38,836 nucleotides of DNA from Arsukibacterium sp. UBA5043. Lineage in GTDB: Bacteria > Pseudomonadota > Gammaproteobacteria > Enterobacterales > Alteromonadaceae. The stretch is taken from positions 1 to 38,836 of the forward strand of contig DIBV01000010.1 in the NCBI GenBank assembly GCA_002415085.1, written 5' to 3'. Of this stretch, positions 28,171 to 37,063 are shown piece after piece. The position numbers were made by a program, and so were the translations under genes. The notes under the pieces were generated by a model. That model was not told the origin of the DNA. It did no database searches and saw only the letters and a list, made by a program, of their open reading frames with translations. Numbering within the stretch: the stretch's first letter is position 1; each line of letters starts with the position of its first letter.

Positions 28171-29922
28171 TTAGTTGTCCTCTGCCGCGTCAGTCGCGGG
28201 CGTGTCAGGCGCCAACGGCTCGGTTTCCAGGTATTCGGATACCCTAATAACCTCTTCCAGGGTGGTAATACCTTGCTGAGCATAATCGAGGGCCATATTA
28301 CCCAGAGTGACAAAATCGGGGCTGTGGTAGGCCAGGTTACTGAACCCTTCGATATCAGAGCGGCGCAGCGCATCTGCTAATGGTTTATTGATCACCAGCA
28401 GCTCGAATACGCCCAACCGACCTTTGTAACCGGTATGATGACAAGACTGACAACCTTGCCCCTGCCAGTAACCGGCATTGTCATTGGCGTTATGATGGCG
28501 TAACCAGGTTAACTCCAGTTCATCAGGCTGATGTGGCTTTTTACAATAGTCACATAACCGCCTAACCAGACGCTGGGCAATAATGGCCCGCAGAGCACTG
28601 GCTACCAGATAAGGCGCTGCCCCCATATCAATTAAGCGCAGGGTACTGGATACAGCATCGTTAGTATGCAAGGTAGATAATACCAGGTGCCCGGTAAGCG
28701 CGCCGCGCAGGCCCATTTCGGCGGTTTCCTGATCGCGCATCTCGCCCACCATGATAATATCGGGGTCCTGGCGCAAGGTGGTGCGAAGTACATTGCTGAA
28801 GGTCAGGCCAATTTTATGATTAACCTGCACCTGATTAATCCGCGATAAGCGGTATTCAACCGGATCTTCCACTGTGATTATTTTGCTGCCCGCCTGATTA
28901 AGCTCACTAAGCAAGCCATATAAGGTGGTCGTTTTACCCGAACCGGTAGGCCCGGTAACAAGTATCATGCCATGCGGGCTTTGTACAATACGTCGCAGTC
29001 TGGCTAACATCGGGCCCGGTATACCGGTATCTTCCATTTTTAACAGCCCGGCTGACTGGTCCAGCAAACGCATTACCACCGACTCACCGTATTGCACCGG
29101 CATGGTAGACATCCGGATATCAATTTTATGCTGCTTAACCGTAATTTGAAACCGGCCATCCTGTGGCAGCCTTTTCTCAGAAATATCCAGGCTGGCCATC
29201 AGTTTTAACCGCAGCACCAGCGCGGCAGCAATACTCACTTCATTTAAGGTACTTTCCTGTAAAATACCGTCTACCCGCTGGCGGATACGCAGCACCTTTT
29301 CATCGGGTTCAATATGAATATCTGAGGCTTTAACCTGCACCGCATCTTCAAAGATTGAACGTAACAGCTTGGCTATCGTATTGTCGGTTTCTTCGCGGTT
29401 CTCCTCGGCCAGCAATGCATCATCAGTATCACCGCTATGCTCTTGCTTTAACTGGGTCGCGAAGGTTTCAATATCTTTGGTGCGCCGGTACAACGAGTCA
29501 AATGCTTCCAGCAACTGGCTTTCGCGGACCACGGCAATTTTAATTTCGCGCGGTGCCAATAGCGGTGCAATCTGATCCAGCACGGCCAGATCGGCAGGGT
29601 CGTTCATGCCAAGCAATACTGCATCGCCCATGTCTTCAATCACCAGTGCTCTGAAGCGTCTGGCATGCACTTCAGCCAGTAACTGGGCGGCTTTGGGATC
29701 AATCTTTCGCTGCGCGATATCCAGAAAGGGCACCTGCAGCTGTTGCGCTAAAAACTGCAGTAACTGCTGCTCAGATAGAAACTGCATTTCGATCAGGGTG
29801 GCGCCCAGCTTGCGACCACTGCTTTTCTGGCGCGCCAGAGCCTGCTCCAGCTGGGCCTCAGTAATAATGTTTTCGTGCACCAGCAAATCGCCTAGGCGCA
29901 TTTTCAGCTTGGGTTTTTGCAT
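28171..29922 (-). CDS. mshE: MshE, extension ATPase with c-di-GMP receptor domain
   Basis: A 583-residue GspE/PilB-family ATPase that powers MSHA pilus assembly. The N-terminal MshEN domain has the two repeated motifs known to bind cyclic di-GMP: RLGDLLVHENIITEAQLEQA from Arg9, and KLGATLIEMQFLSEQQLLQF from Lys38. The Walker A motif is GPTGSGKTT with Lys330, followed by an Asp box, Walker B (IIMVGEMRD) and the His box (STLHTND). Four cysteines in CDYCKK and CQSCHHTGYKG form the usual zinc site. I start at the ATG at 29922, one base after the mshN stop; the open frame back to 30039 adds 39 residues inside mshN without family similarity. Confidence 0.96.
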   Translation of the reverse strand: MQKPKLKMRLGDLLVHENIITEAQLEQALARQKSSGRKLGATLIEMQFLSEQQLLQFLAQQLQVPFLDIAQRKIDPKAAQLLAEVHARRFRALVIEDMGDAVLLGMNDPADLAVLDQIAPLLAPREIKIAVVRESQLLEAFDSLYRRTKDIETFATQLKQEHSGDTDDALLAEENREETDNTIAKLLRSIFEDAVQVKASDIHIEPDEKVLRIRQRVDGILQESTLNEVSIAAALVLRLKLMASLDISEKRLPQDGRFQITVKQHKIDIRMSTMPVQYGESVVMRLLDQSAGLLKMEDTGIPGPMLARLRRIVQSPHGMILVTGPTGSGKTTTLYGLLSELNQAGSKIITVEDPVEYRLSRINQVQVNHKIGLTFSNVLRTTLRQDPDIIMVGEMRDQETAEMGLRGALTGHLVLSTLHTNDAVSSTLRLIDMGAAPYLVASALRAIIAQRLVRRLCDYCKKPHQPDELELTWLRHHNANDNAGYWQGQGCQSCHHTGYKGRLGVFELLVINKPLADALRRSDIEGFSNLAYHSPDFVTLGNMALDYAQQGITTLEEVIRVSEYLETEPLAPDTPATDAAEDN

Positions 29923-29923
29923 A

Positions 29924-31000
29924 CTAAGGTTCTGTTGCCTTAAGCCGTTGTTGGATAAAATTATGGCTGCTAACCGATAACGCCTGACGATATTGCCAGG
30001 CATGTTGATAATACTGGTGGGCCTGCGCTGGCTGGCCAAGTTGTTCGTTGGCTAGCGCAGCGCCGAGACTCCAGCGCCCCTGGTCTGGCTGCAACTGCTG
30101 TAAACGCTGATACCAGTCAAGTGCCGCTGCATGTTGCTGCAGTTGCTGGAGTACCGTGGCTTTCATACCAAAATATTCCGGCTGTGCAGCCAACTCAAAC
30201 TGATCGGGTAAGAACGCCAATGCTTGTTGCCACTGGCCCTGACGCACCGCCAGCTGCGCCAACTGCATATTAATTTCTGCACTTATTACCCCTTTTTGGC
30301 GGGCTTGTAACAGCACCTGGCTGGCGGTAATGATTTGTTGTTGCTTTAACCATAATCTGGCGAGGTTCAGATAACCGTTTGCCTCCGCAGGTTGTTGCGA
30401 CACAATCTGTTGCCAGATAGCAATGGCGCTACCCGTGTCTCCTGCAGCTTCACTGGCATTTGCCCGTTGTTGCATATTTTGCTGCTGCTCGTCAGTGCTT
30501 AGCCGTTGTTTATCTATCACCGTCTGTGGTTTAGCTATGGATGCCGGTTCAGTTGCAGCCTGAACCGGAGCCACCTCACGTTGTATCGTCAGCGCTACCA
30601 CCTGAGGTTCGACAGCGGGTTGGGCAGCTACTGCTGGTTCTGCCACAGCTACCGGTTTAGGTTTTTGTTCTGCTGTTGCCGCCGCTATGGGTGCGGCTGA
30701 CAGTATCGCCATGATGCTGTCAGGCTTAGCTTCGGCCACCTCGATTTGCTGGCTGTTTTTGGCTACAGGTGCCACCTGCAAGGCACTTGCAACTGCTGTT
30801 AGTTTCGTAGCAGTTTGTGATTGAACGCCGTGGTTCTGCCAAAGTACACCAATTAAAACCGCTATTGCCAGCCCAGCAAAGCCAAGGAAATAAACAGTAC
30901 GCCCGCTGTCGTGTCGGGGTGCCTGTTCCTTTTTTGCGGAGCGAACGCCTGGCTGCTGACGTTGTTCAAGATCCTGCAGCATTTTATTAATAACACTCAT
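29924..31000 (-). CDS. mshN: MSHA biogenesis protein MshN, TPR protein
   Basis: A 358-residue bitopic protein. MSVINKMLQDLEQRQ is the conserved MshN N-terminus, followed by one membrane helix (about 36-53), an Ala/Pro/Val-rich periplasmic linker (about 60-160) and several TPR-like repeats (about 175-350, for example AIAIWQQIVSQQPAEANGYL). It probably scaffolds contacts in the periplasm. The chosen ATG at 31000 overlaps the mshM stop as ATGA; the ATG at 31021 would add seven residues not seen in the family. Confidence 0.9.
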   Translation of the reverse strand: MSVINKMLQDLEQRQQPGVRSAKKEQAPRHDSGRTVYFLGFAGLAIAVLIGVLWQNHGVQSQTATKLTAVASALQVAPVAKNSQQIEVAEAKPDSIMAILSAAPIAAATAEQKPKPVAVAEPAVAAQPAVEPQVVALTIQREVAPVQAATEPASIAKPQTVIDKQRLSTDEQQQNMQQRANASEAAGDTGSAIAIWQQIVSQQPAEANGYLNLARLWLKQQQIITASQVLLQARQKGVISAEINMQLAQLAVRQGQWQQALAFLPDQFELAAQPEYFGMKATVLQQLQQHAAALDWYQRLQQLQPDQGRWSLGAALANEQLGQPAQAHQYYQHAWQYRQALSVSSHNFIQQRLKATEP

Positions 31001-31884
31001 CGCCACATCCAGGCAACACAAGCTGCGCTAAATACCGCAGCACCGCTGAACAACCACAGAAAGTGGCGCGTAGTGCCCCGGGTGTCTTCGGTATCTCTGG
31101 CGGCAAAGCGGATATGCCTGGCCGTCACCCGGCTTTTACCTTCGCCATAGGCCAGCATTAACCCCTTATGGGCCAATAAATTAACCAGTCTGGGAATGCC
31201 ACGGCTATAACGACCAATAGCAAGTAGGGCAAATGCATTAAATAAAGCTGGGGTTGCACCGGCTATCTGCAGCCGGTGCCGCACATAAAACCGAATTTGT
31301 GGCGGCGACATTACAGGCAATTGGTAAGCAAATGAAATACGTTGTCGTAATTGCCGGAACTGCTGACTTGCTAAACGTTGATCCAATTCAGGCTGGCCAA
31401 ACAACACCACCTGTAATAATTTGCGCTGCTCGGTTTCCAGGTTTGTTAATAGCCGTAATGACTCGAGGGTGTCGTCGGGTAAACCTTGCGCTTCATCCAT
31501 GACCAGGATAATTTTCTTACCACTATGCGCGAGTAAAATAAGCTGCCGTTGCAGCAATTGCAAAAGCTGGCTGGCATCGATATTGGCTGAATATTTCAGT
31601 CCAAGCTCTGCTGCCAGTGCCCAGCGCAGCTCTAATGGACTGACACTGGGATCAGGCAAATAAGCCAGCTGCCAGTCCGCTTGCGCCTGCTTTAAAAGCA
31701 GCCGGCACAATAACGTTTTACCAGTACCGACTTCACCGGTTACTTTAATAAAGCCCTCACCAGCAGTTAACGCGGTATTCAACACCGCCAGAGCCGCTTC
31801 GTGCTGCGGCAAACCAACATAAAAGCGGGTATCTGGGGTGAGTGAAAAAGGCGTTAATGCCAGATTAAAGTGGGCAGCATACAT
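30997..31884 (-). CDS. mshM: MshM, ExeA-like AAA ATPase
   Basis: A 295-residue ATPase related to ExeA/GspA of type II secretion. Walker A is GEVGTGKT with Lys56; Walker B is IILVMDEAQ with Asp130-Glu131. The N-terminal FNLALTPFSLTPDTRFYVG is characteristic. A single hydrophobic segment (FSGAAVFSAACVAWMW) forms the extreme C-terminus and should tether it to the inner membrane. ExeA helps insert or assemble its secretin; an analogous role with MshL is inferred from family and position. Confidence 0.93.
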   Translation of the reverse strand: MYAAHFNLALTPFSLTPDTRFYVGLPQHEAALAVLNTALTAGEGFIKVTGEVGTGKTLLCRLLLKQAQADWQLAYLPDPSVSPLELRWALAAELGLKYSANIDASQLLQLLQRQLILLAHSGKKIILVMDEAQGLPDDTLESLRLLTNLETEQRKLLQVVLFGQPELDQRLASQQFRQLRQRISFAYQLPVMSPPQIRFYVRHRLQIAGATPALFNAFALLAIGRYSRGIPRLVNLLAHKGLMLAYGEGKSRVTARHIRFAARDTEDTRGTTRHFLWLFSGAAVFSAACVAWMWR

Positions 31885-31888
31885 AAGC

Positions 31889-33550
31889 TTATTGCTCAGG
31901 ATACCAGTCAGTGATTAATTCTGCTGACTGCTGTAACTGCTGCTGCCAGACCCCATTACCGACGACAGTTGGCTTTAGCAGGATTACCAGTTCCTTTTTT
32001 CTTTCCACTTTATTTTTGCTAGTAAATAACTGGCCCAAAATAGGTATTGCACCCAAAACCGGTGTGCGTGATTCACTGTCACTGGTTACCGTTTGCATCA
32101 AGCCACCAATAACTACAATTTCACCACTTTGCGCTTTAATAATGGTATCCGATTCCCGGATATTGCTTTGCGCCAGCGGCAACACAATTTGTTCATCGCT
32201 AAAACGGATCGTTTTACTTTGCTCTGATGTTTCAGTAACCGATGGATGCACATGCAATATCACGCTACCATTTTGGTCTATCTGTGGCGTGACATCTAAC
32301 GCTATACCTGAGAAAAACGGCTGTAATGAAATATTAGGGGAGGTGGTGGTAGCACCAGTACCGGCAATAGTAGTATTGCTGGTAATATCAGTAACGAAAT
32401 ATTCATCCTGGCCTACTTTAATCACGGCTTTCTGATTATTCATTGCCGTAACCCGCGGACTGGACAGCACCTGGGCATTGCCCTGCGTCTCCAATAAATT
32501 AATTACGCCGTTAAAATCAGCATTGCTGAAAGAAATAGCGCTGACCCCACCGACGTTGCTGCTTATTGTATTGTTTGGGATAACCCCTGACGTGGTGAAG
32601 TTAAAGCTGGTTGAACCGATTGTTGCCAGCGCATTCTGCCAGTTAATACCTTGCTGATATTCGTCACTTAACGTGACTTCAATAATTTTTGCTTCCAACA
32701 CAACCTGACGCTGCAAATGTTGCTCAGACTGCCCTAAAAAGGCTTTTACTGCGGCAATTTCATCTGGCATTCCACGCACGGTAACCAAGCCTGCCTGCTT
32801 GCTGACGACAACCATCCGTTGTGGCCCTTCACCTAATACACCCTCTACAGCCTCTTTTAAATCACTCCAGAAATCAGTTCGACTCTCACTTTGAATGGTG
32901 CTGCCATTAAACTGTTGCTGACTGTTCTGGGCCTGGCCATTATTATTATTGGCAAAAGGGTCGTTCTGTAAACTATTATTGGCTAAATTCTGACCGCCCT
33001 GATTATTACCGTTTTGATTATTATTGTCCTGTGACACCCCACCTGAGTTGACAGAAATAGAGGAAAAACCATTGCGTTGCAGCATTAAATAATTAACGGC
33101 GATGATTTCGGTGCGCAAACCAGCAGGATAAACCTGATACACCATACCCTGGCGTCGGATATCAAACCCATACAACGATTGCACTATTGCCAGGGTTTCT
33201 GCCAGCGTAACCTGCTTCAGCTGCAGGCTTATTGTGCCACTGATACTGGGATGAACCACCAGACTGTAAGGCGTATCGTGGACAACTGAATGGAAAAAGT
33301 CGCTCAGGGCAACATCAACAGCGGAAACATTAAACCTTGGTTCATTGTTAGCTATGGCAACAGGTGGCCTGGCCAGTAAGTCCTGTGTAACTGCCATCGG
33401 TATCGCTAATACTGGCGTCGGTTCGGCTACTGCTGGCTGTAATGCTTTTTTCGCTGCCGTAGGGCCAGCATTTGGCTGTAAGGCCTGACACGCGCTCAGC
33501 AATATCAGACTGCTGACAAAACACAAATTTAAACGGGTACTATTCATCAT
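31889..33550 (-). CDS. mshL: MshL, MSHA outer-membrane secretin
   Basis: A 553-residue lipoprotein secretin. The lipobox is LLSAC with Cys21 and Gln at +2, consistent with the outer membrane. A secretin/TonB short N-terminal domain lies at about 70-160. The C-terminal secretin domain (about 255-545) includes VLSSPRVTAMNNQKAVIKVG and SGEIVVIGGLMQ. Between them is a striking Asn/Gln/Gly-rich stretch (residues about 173-218). It starts within the end of mshK (ATG at 33550 or 33547, mshK stop at 33540). Confidence 0.95.
   Translation of the reverse strand: MMNSTRLNLCFVSSLILLSACQALQPNAGPTAAKKALQPAVAEPTPVLAIPMAVTQDLLARPPVAIANNEPRFNVSAVDVALSDFFHSVVHDTPYSLVVHPSISGTISLQLKQVTLAETLAIVQSLYGFDIRRQGMVYQVYPAGLRTEIIAVNYLMLQRNGFSSISVNSGGVSQDNNNQNGNNQGGQNLANNSLQNDPFANNNNGQAQNSQQQFNGSTIQSESRTDFWSDLKEAVEGVLGEGPQRMVVVSKQAGLVTVRGMPDEIAAVKAFLGQSEQHLQRQVVLEAKIIEVTLSDEYQQGINWQNALATIGSTSFNFTTSGVIPNNTISSNVGGVSAISFSNADFNGVINLLETQGNAQVLSSPRVTAMNNQKAVIKVGQDEYFVTDITSNTTIAGTGATTTSPNISLQPFFSGIALDVTPQIDQNGSVILHVHPSVTETSEQSKTIRFSDEQIVLPLAQSNIRESDTIIKAQSGEIVVIGGLMQTVTSDSESRTPVLGAIPILGQLFTSKNKVERKKELVILLKPTVVGNGVWQQQLQQSAELITDWYPEQ
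32897..33034 (-). other. Asn/Gln/Gly-rich low-complexity segment of MshL
   Basis: About 46 residues, largely N, Q, G and S (for example DNNNQNGNNQGGQN and FANNNNGQAQNSQQQ), separate the N-terminal domain from the secretin core. It is written with mixed AAT/AAC and CAA/CAG codons, so it is not a simple DNA microsatellite. Such a linker would be flexible and exposed in the periplasm. Confidence 0.8.
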
Positions 33551-33872
33551 AATTTTTTATCGTTTTATTATGTAACTGCAAAATTAATTGCTCTTCTCCC
33601 CGGCTCAGTATTACCGAAGTCGCCCTGATTTTCGTGAGAGTGTAACCCTGATATTGCTCACCAAGCTGAAGTAACTGACCATTAATCGTGGCGCTTGTCC
33701 GCTGGCTACTGTTTTGAATAATTTGTAACCTTAACGCACTGACCGGATTAGCAGCATTACCGTTGCCACTAACACTGCTGGTGTCAACATAACCTGTGGC
33801 TGGGCGAGTGGGATCGGCCTGGCTGGCAAACGTTAACAACAGCACAGCGCTATAGCTGAATAAAGTTTTCAT
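33540..33872 (-). CDS. mshK: MSHA biogenesis protein MshK
   Basis: A 110-residue periplasmic protein with a signal peptide (about residues 1-19) and the MshK hallmark DPTRP directly after it. The remainder (LRLQIIQNSSQRTSATINGQ, GEQYQGYTLTKI) is a small beta-rich domain like PilP/GspC. It is expected to link the inner-membrane complex to the secretin MshL. It overlaps mshJ by 23 bases and mshL by about 11. Confidence 0.88.
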   Translation of the reverse strand: MKTLFSYSAVLLLTFASQADPTRPATGYVDTSSVSGNGNAANPVSALRLQIIQNSSQRTSATINGQLLQLGEQYQGYTLTKIRATSVILSRGEEQLILQLHNKTIKNYDE

Positions 33873-34500
33873 TCTCGCTCACTGTAATAAATTCAAGGCT
33901 AATATCAGCCATCGGATAATCCGTTACCTGATAATCCAGTTGCTGCCACTGAACCAGCCAGGGTAACTGCTCCAACTCGGCTAACAGTTGCTGCACGCTA
34001 GCGTAACGACCACGAACCACCAGTGTTGTTCTGTGCTGATACAATAAGGGTGCCTCATCTGCCAACTGGCCTGCCAGAACAACGGGTACGGCTGCAGAAG
34101 TAGACAGTGACTGCAACTTTAGCCGCTGACTTTTTGCAAGAATTTCCCGTAGTAGCGCCAGCATCTGATCTGCACCAATAAATAAACTGCTTTGTTTTTG
34201 CCTTTGCGCTGCCAGCTCTGCCTGTTGCCGGGTAAGGCTGGCAATGTCATCCCGAAACGGTTGTTCAATATCAATGGCCAGCTGTAACTGCAATAGCTCA
34301 AGTTGTTGCTGAACTTGCTGTTGCTGTAAGCGCAGCGTTTGCTGCTGTCCGGTTAACTGTTTTTGTTGTTGCCAGGCAGGCTCTATCAGATAGATTAACA
34401 GAAGCCAGAAAACTAAAACTACTGAACCAAAGAAAACCAGCCGTTTTTCACGTAGCTGCAATGCCTGATATTTTTGATTTAATTGCTGCCAGTTAGCCAT
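33850..34500 (-). CDS. mshJ: MSHA biogenesis protein MshJ, PilO-like
   Basis: A 216-residue bitopic protein. One membrane helix (LVFFGSVVLVFWLLLIYLI, about 21-39) is followed by a glutamine-rich coiled coil (about 45-105) and a ferredoxin-like periplasmic domain (about 110-216). This is the PilO/GspM layout. It begins 2 bases after mshI2 and should form the alignment complex with it and MshI. Confidence 0.88.
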   Translation of the reverse strand: MANWQQLNQKYQALQLREKRLVFFGSVVLVFWLLLIYLIEPAWQQQKQLTGQQQTLRLQQQQVQQQLELLQLQLAIDIEQPFRDDIASLTRQQAELAAQRQKQSSLFIGADQMLALLREILAKSQRLKLQSLSTSAAVPVVLAGQLADEAPLLYQHRTTLVVRGRYASVQQLLAELEQLPWLVQWQQLDYQVTDYPMADISLEFITVSENENFIQL

Positions 34501-34502
34501 GT

Positions 34503-35093
34503 TCAGTCTCCCTGCTCAGCGATAAGATGAAACTGTACCGCCTGCTGCTCTGGCAGTTGGGATAAACGCAGTTCGTTAAAGCGCTGGCCTTGAAAGTAGT
34601 CGAAATGACGCAGGCTTTCCAGCCAGCCAGGCACTTCAGCTGGCGCTATCGTCAGACCTTTTAGCTCACTGCTGCCTGGGCGCAGTTTAAAATGAGTTAA
34701 CCATACGCTGTTAATATCGGTGGCAAGTAGCTGCTGCAACACCGTACTGTAAGCATAATCAGCTGTTATTTGTTGTGCCGATAAATAGTGTTGCAAGGCG
34801 ATTTGTTGTTCCACCCGTCGTTTAAGCACATCACGCTCAGTGATAAGCGCTGACGATGGCTGACGCTGCAGCAATGCCTGTTGCAATAGTTCAAGCTGCT
34901 GCTGCTGACGCGTTAATTGCTGCTCGGCCTGAGCATTGAGGTGTAGCTGTTTTTCTTGTTGCCATTGCAACCCTCCCCACCCCAGCAAACTAATAACCAG
35001 TACCAGTGCCAGCAAAGCAAATAATGACGGCAGGGCCATCGTTTGCCTCTGGGGTTGTAACGCTAACTGATATAAATTAATGCGCTGCTTCAT
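34503..35093 (-). CDS. mshI2: PilN-like MSHA protein, MshI2
   Basis: A 196-residue bitopic protein. The cytoplasmic N-terminus MKQRINLYQ matches the PilN motif (INLxP-like) that docks into a PilM-type protein. A membrane helix lies at about 20-42, then a Q-rich coiled coil (about 45-100) and a small periplasmic domain. In Shewanella-type loci this gene is called mshI2. The start overlaps the mshI stop by 4 bases (ATGA). Confidence 0.85.
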   Translation of the reverse strand: MKQRINLYQLALQPQRQTMALPSLFALLALVLVISLLGWGGLQWQQEKQLHLNAQAEQQLTRQQQQLELLQQALLQRQPSSALITERDVLKRRVEQQIALQHYLSAQQITADYAYSTVLQQLLATDINSVWLTHFKLRPGSSELKGLTIAPAEVPGWLESLRHFDYFQGQRFNELRLSQLPEQQAVQFHLIAEQGD

Positions 35094-36013
35094 GGCGCCG
35101 GCTCCCAGCTGGAGCTGGCTGTAGCTGCAATGGCAGGCCAGAATTCATTTAAATCAATGGCCATAGCCCACTGCAATTCTGGTTTAAGTTGCAGTGCCTG
35201 AACCTGGCTAAATCCTGCCTGATGAAACAACGGCACTAAATCCGTTCGTTCTGCGCCGCTGCATAACAGTTGGATACTACGCACTGGCGGTAATTTAAGC
35301 TGACTTTCGATGTAATCCATAGAGCGTTGAATTTCGAGCAATAAACTATCAAAAACTCCCTGCTGCAATTCGATTTTATTGTATTGATGCAGCCGGTTAA
35401 AGCCGCGTAACCGTCTGGAGAATTGTAACTGCCCCTGACGAATAACCTGCAATAATACGTCCTGCCCGGGTTGATGCATTAATACTAACGCGGCATGATC
35501 AGCATATTGGGGCAATTCATGGATTAACCATTCTTCAATCAGGATTTGCTGCAAGCTCAGTTTGGCATCAGCAACAATTGCAATCAGCTCCTGCAGCTGG
35601 CTTTTAGCACTCACCACGACGTTAATTTTAGCTGGCTGACCAGGCGCTGCGGGTAAGTCGATATAGTCCAGGACCATATTTTCTAATGTAATATCGGTCA
35701 GATCTTTGATTTGCCAGGGTAACGCTGCCATTAACTCCTGCTCGTCCAGCGCCGGTTTTTCCAGTTGCACAATCTGGTACATAGCCGGAGAAATAATCAA
35801 TGTCAGCGCCATCATTTTACTTACATTGCCAAGAGCCTCTTGCATTGCCGACTGCCAATCACCCTCCTTGACAGGATAAACAGAAACGAATGCTTCTTGT
35901 TCTTTTGCTGACTGAAGTAATAGTTGAATTTCGTGCTCACGAATATGCAATACGGCTATACCCGCGGATCTATTGTGGCCAAATCTGATGTGCTGCAATA
36001 CTTTGGCTAACAT
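35090..36013 (-). CDS. mshI: MSHA biogenesis protein MshI, PilM-like
   Basis: A 307-residue soluble protein with PilM/actin-like organisation: SAGIAVLHIREHEIQLLL at the N-terminus (first strand pair), LPWQIKDLTDITLENMVLDY in the middle, and SMDYIESQLKLPPVRSIQLLCSGA at the nucleotide-binding end. It should sit on the cytoplasmic face and bind the N-terminal tail of MshI2. It is the first gene of the contiguous pilus cluster. Its promoter must lie in or near the 72-base gap to the divergent PLP-enzyme gene, but no clear leftward box pair could be fixed. Confidence 0.9.
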   Translation of the reverse strand: MLAKVLQHIRFGHNRSAGIAVLHIREHEIQLLLQSAKEQEAFVSVYPVKEGDWQSAMQEALGNVSKMMALTLIISPAMYQIVQLEKPALDEQELMAALPWQIKDLTDITLENMVLDYIDLPAAPGQPAKINVVVSAKSQLQELIAIVADAKLSLQQILIEEWLIHELPQYADHAALVLMHQPGQDVLLQVIRQGQLQFSRRLRGFNRLHQYNKIELQQGVFDSLLLEIQRSMDYIESQLKLPPVRSIQLLCSGAERTDLVPLFHQAGFSQVQALQLKPELQWAMAIDLNEFWPAIAATASSSWEPAP

Positions 36014-36042
36014 CTTAATGCTACTTAACCCTGATCTCGGTT

Positions 36043-36048
36043 TATAAT
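36043..36048 (+). promoter_or_regulatory. -10 box of the PLP-enzyme gene
   Basis: A perfect TATAAT lies 37 bases before the ATG at 36086. No convincing -35 box sits 16-18 bases upstream. The same AT-rich stretch reads TATTAT on the minus strand (36050-36045) and might also serve mshI. Confidence 0.4.
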
Positions 36049-36085
36049 ACTGGCACCTTAAATTTTAAAGTTGCCAACCCGCTGT

Positions 36086-37063
36086 ATGTTATTGTCACTC
36101 CCTGATATCGCAACGCCTTCTGCCAATTGGCACCGGATTATTGAACCGCTGCTCTCTGAGGCGAGCGTGGAAGTTTGGTTATACTGTCCGGTTACGGCTG
36201 AGCCGATGCTATCTGGTAACAAATGGATGAAATTACAATATCATATAAAGTTGATTCAGCAACAGCAATATCGCGGCTTAGTGACTTTTGGTGGCCCTTT
36301 TTCAAATCATCTTGCTGCCTGTGCCGCGGCTGCGAAACTAAACAAGTTTAATGCAACAGCCTATGTCCGTGCAGACAACATTGATCCAGATAATCCTACC
36401 TTAGCATACTGCCAGACACAGGGAATGAAGCTAATCGCAATCGATCGCCAGAGCTACCGACAACGGCAGCAACCGGCTTTTATCGAGCTGATTAGCAAAC
36501 GCCATCCTGGTTATCTAGTTATTCCAGAAGGAGGAAGTTCGGCAATGGGAATGCGCGGTATCGCAGGTTTAAACCTTACTGATACCCCGGCCGGTCCGGC
36601 TGATATTATCGCAACGGCATCGGCCAGTGGCGGAACCTTAGCCGGCATAATAACAGCAGCCAGTCAGGCAGGCGTTAAGGCTAAAGAGATTATTGGGCTG
36701 GCCGTAGTAAATGACAGCTCTTTGGCCGACAAAGTTGCGGGGTTACTGACAACACCAGAGGTTACGCCCTTGCCCTGGCGTATTATCACCACAGCAGCTG
36801 AACATCGTTATGCCAAATGTCCGGTGCAGCACATTGATTTCAGTTGTCAATTTACTAGACAACATGGCATTGCCATTGAACCTGTATATACTGGCAGAGC
36901 CCTGTATAAGCTTTATCAAATGATTGCAGAGGGACAGTTTGCTCCTGGCAGCAGGATCAGTTTCTTTCATACCGGCGGCTTGCAGGGCCTGGCTGGATTA
37001 TACTACCGCAAGTTAATTAATCTGCAACAGTACCGGTTACTATCTGGGGCAACGGTTGGCTAA
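36086..37063 (+). CDS. PLP-dependent enzyme, ACC deaminase/D-cysteine desulfhydrase family
   Basis: A 325-residue fold-type II PLP enzyme (tryptophan-synthase-beta superfamily). The PLP lysine is Lys46 in LSGNKWMKL, and TFGGPFSNHLAACAAAA carries the Ser-Asn-His element that contacts substrate and cofactor. ASASGGTLAGI is the phosphate-cup glycine loop. True ACC deaminase and D-cysteine desulfhydrase cannot be separated by eye; family members outside plants and soil bacteria are more often desulfhydrases. I use the ATG at 36086 over the TTG at 36071; neither has a good ribosome binding site. It is convergent with mshH and the two coding regions overlap by 47 bases. Confidence 0.85.
   Translation: MLLSLPDIATPSANWHRIIEPLLSEASVEVWLYCPVTAEPMLSGNKWMKLQYHIKLIQQQQYRGLVTFGGPFSNHLAACAAAAKLNKFNATAYVRADNIDPDNPTLAYCQTQGMKLIAIDRQSYRQRQQPAFIELISKRHPGYLVIPEGGSSAMGMRGIAGLNLTDTPAGPADIIATASASGGTLAGIITAASQAGVKAKEIIGLAVVNDSSLADKVAGLLTTPEVTPLPWRIITTAAEHRYAKCPVQHIDFSCQFTRQHGIAIEPVYTGRALYKLYQMIAEGQFAPGSRISFFHTGGLQGLAGLYYRKLINLQQYRLLSGATVG

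Noticed and set aside
29923-30039. Longer MshE start adding 39 residues
   Set aside because: The extension lies inside mshN, has no similarity to the MshEN family and would move the conserved RLG motif away from the N-terminus; the ATG at 29922 directly follows the mshN stop.
31911-32435. 174-residue plus-strand open frame inside mshL
   Set aside because: It is antisense to the secretin core, has unusual cysteine-rich composition and no recognisable domain; a shadow frame.
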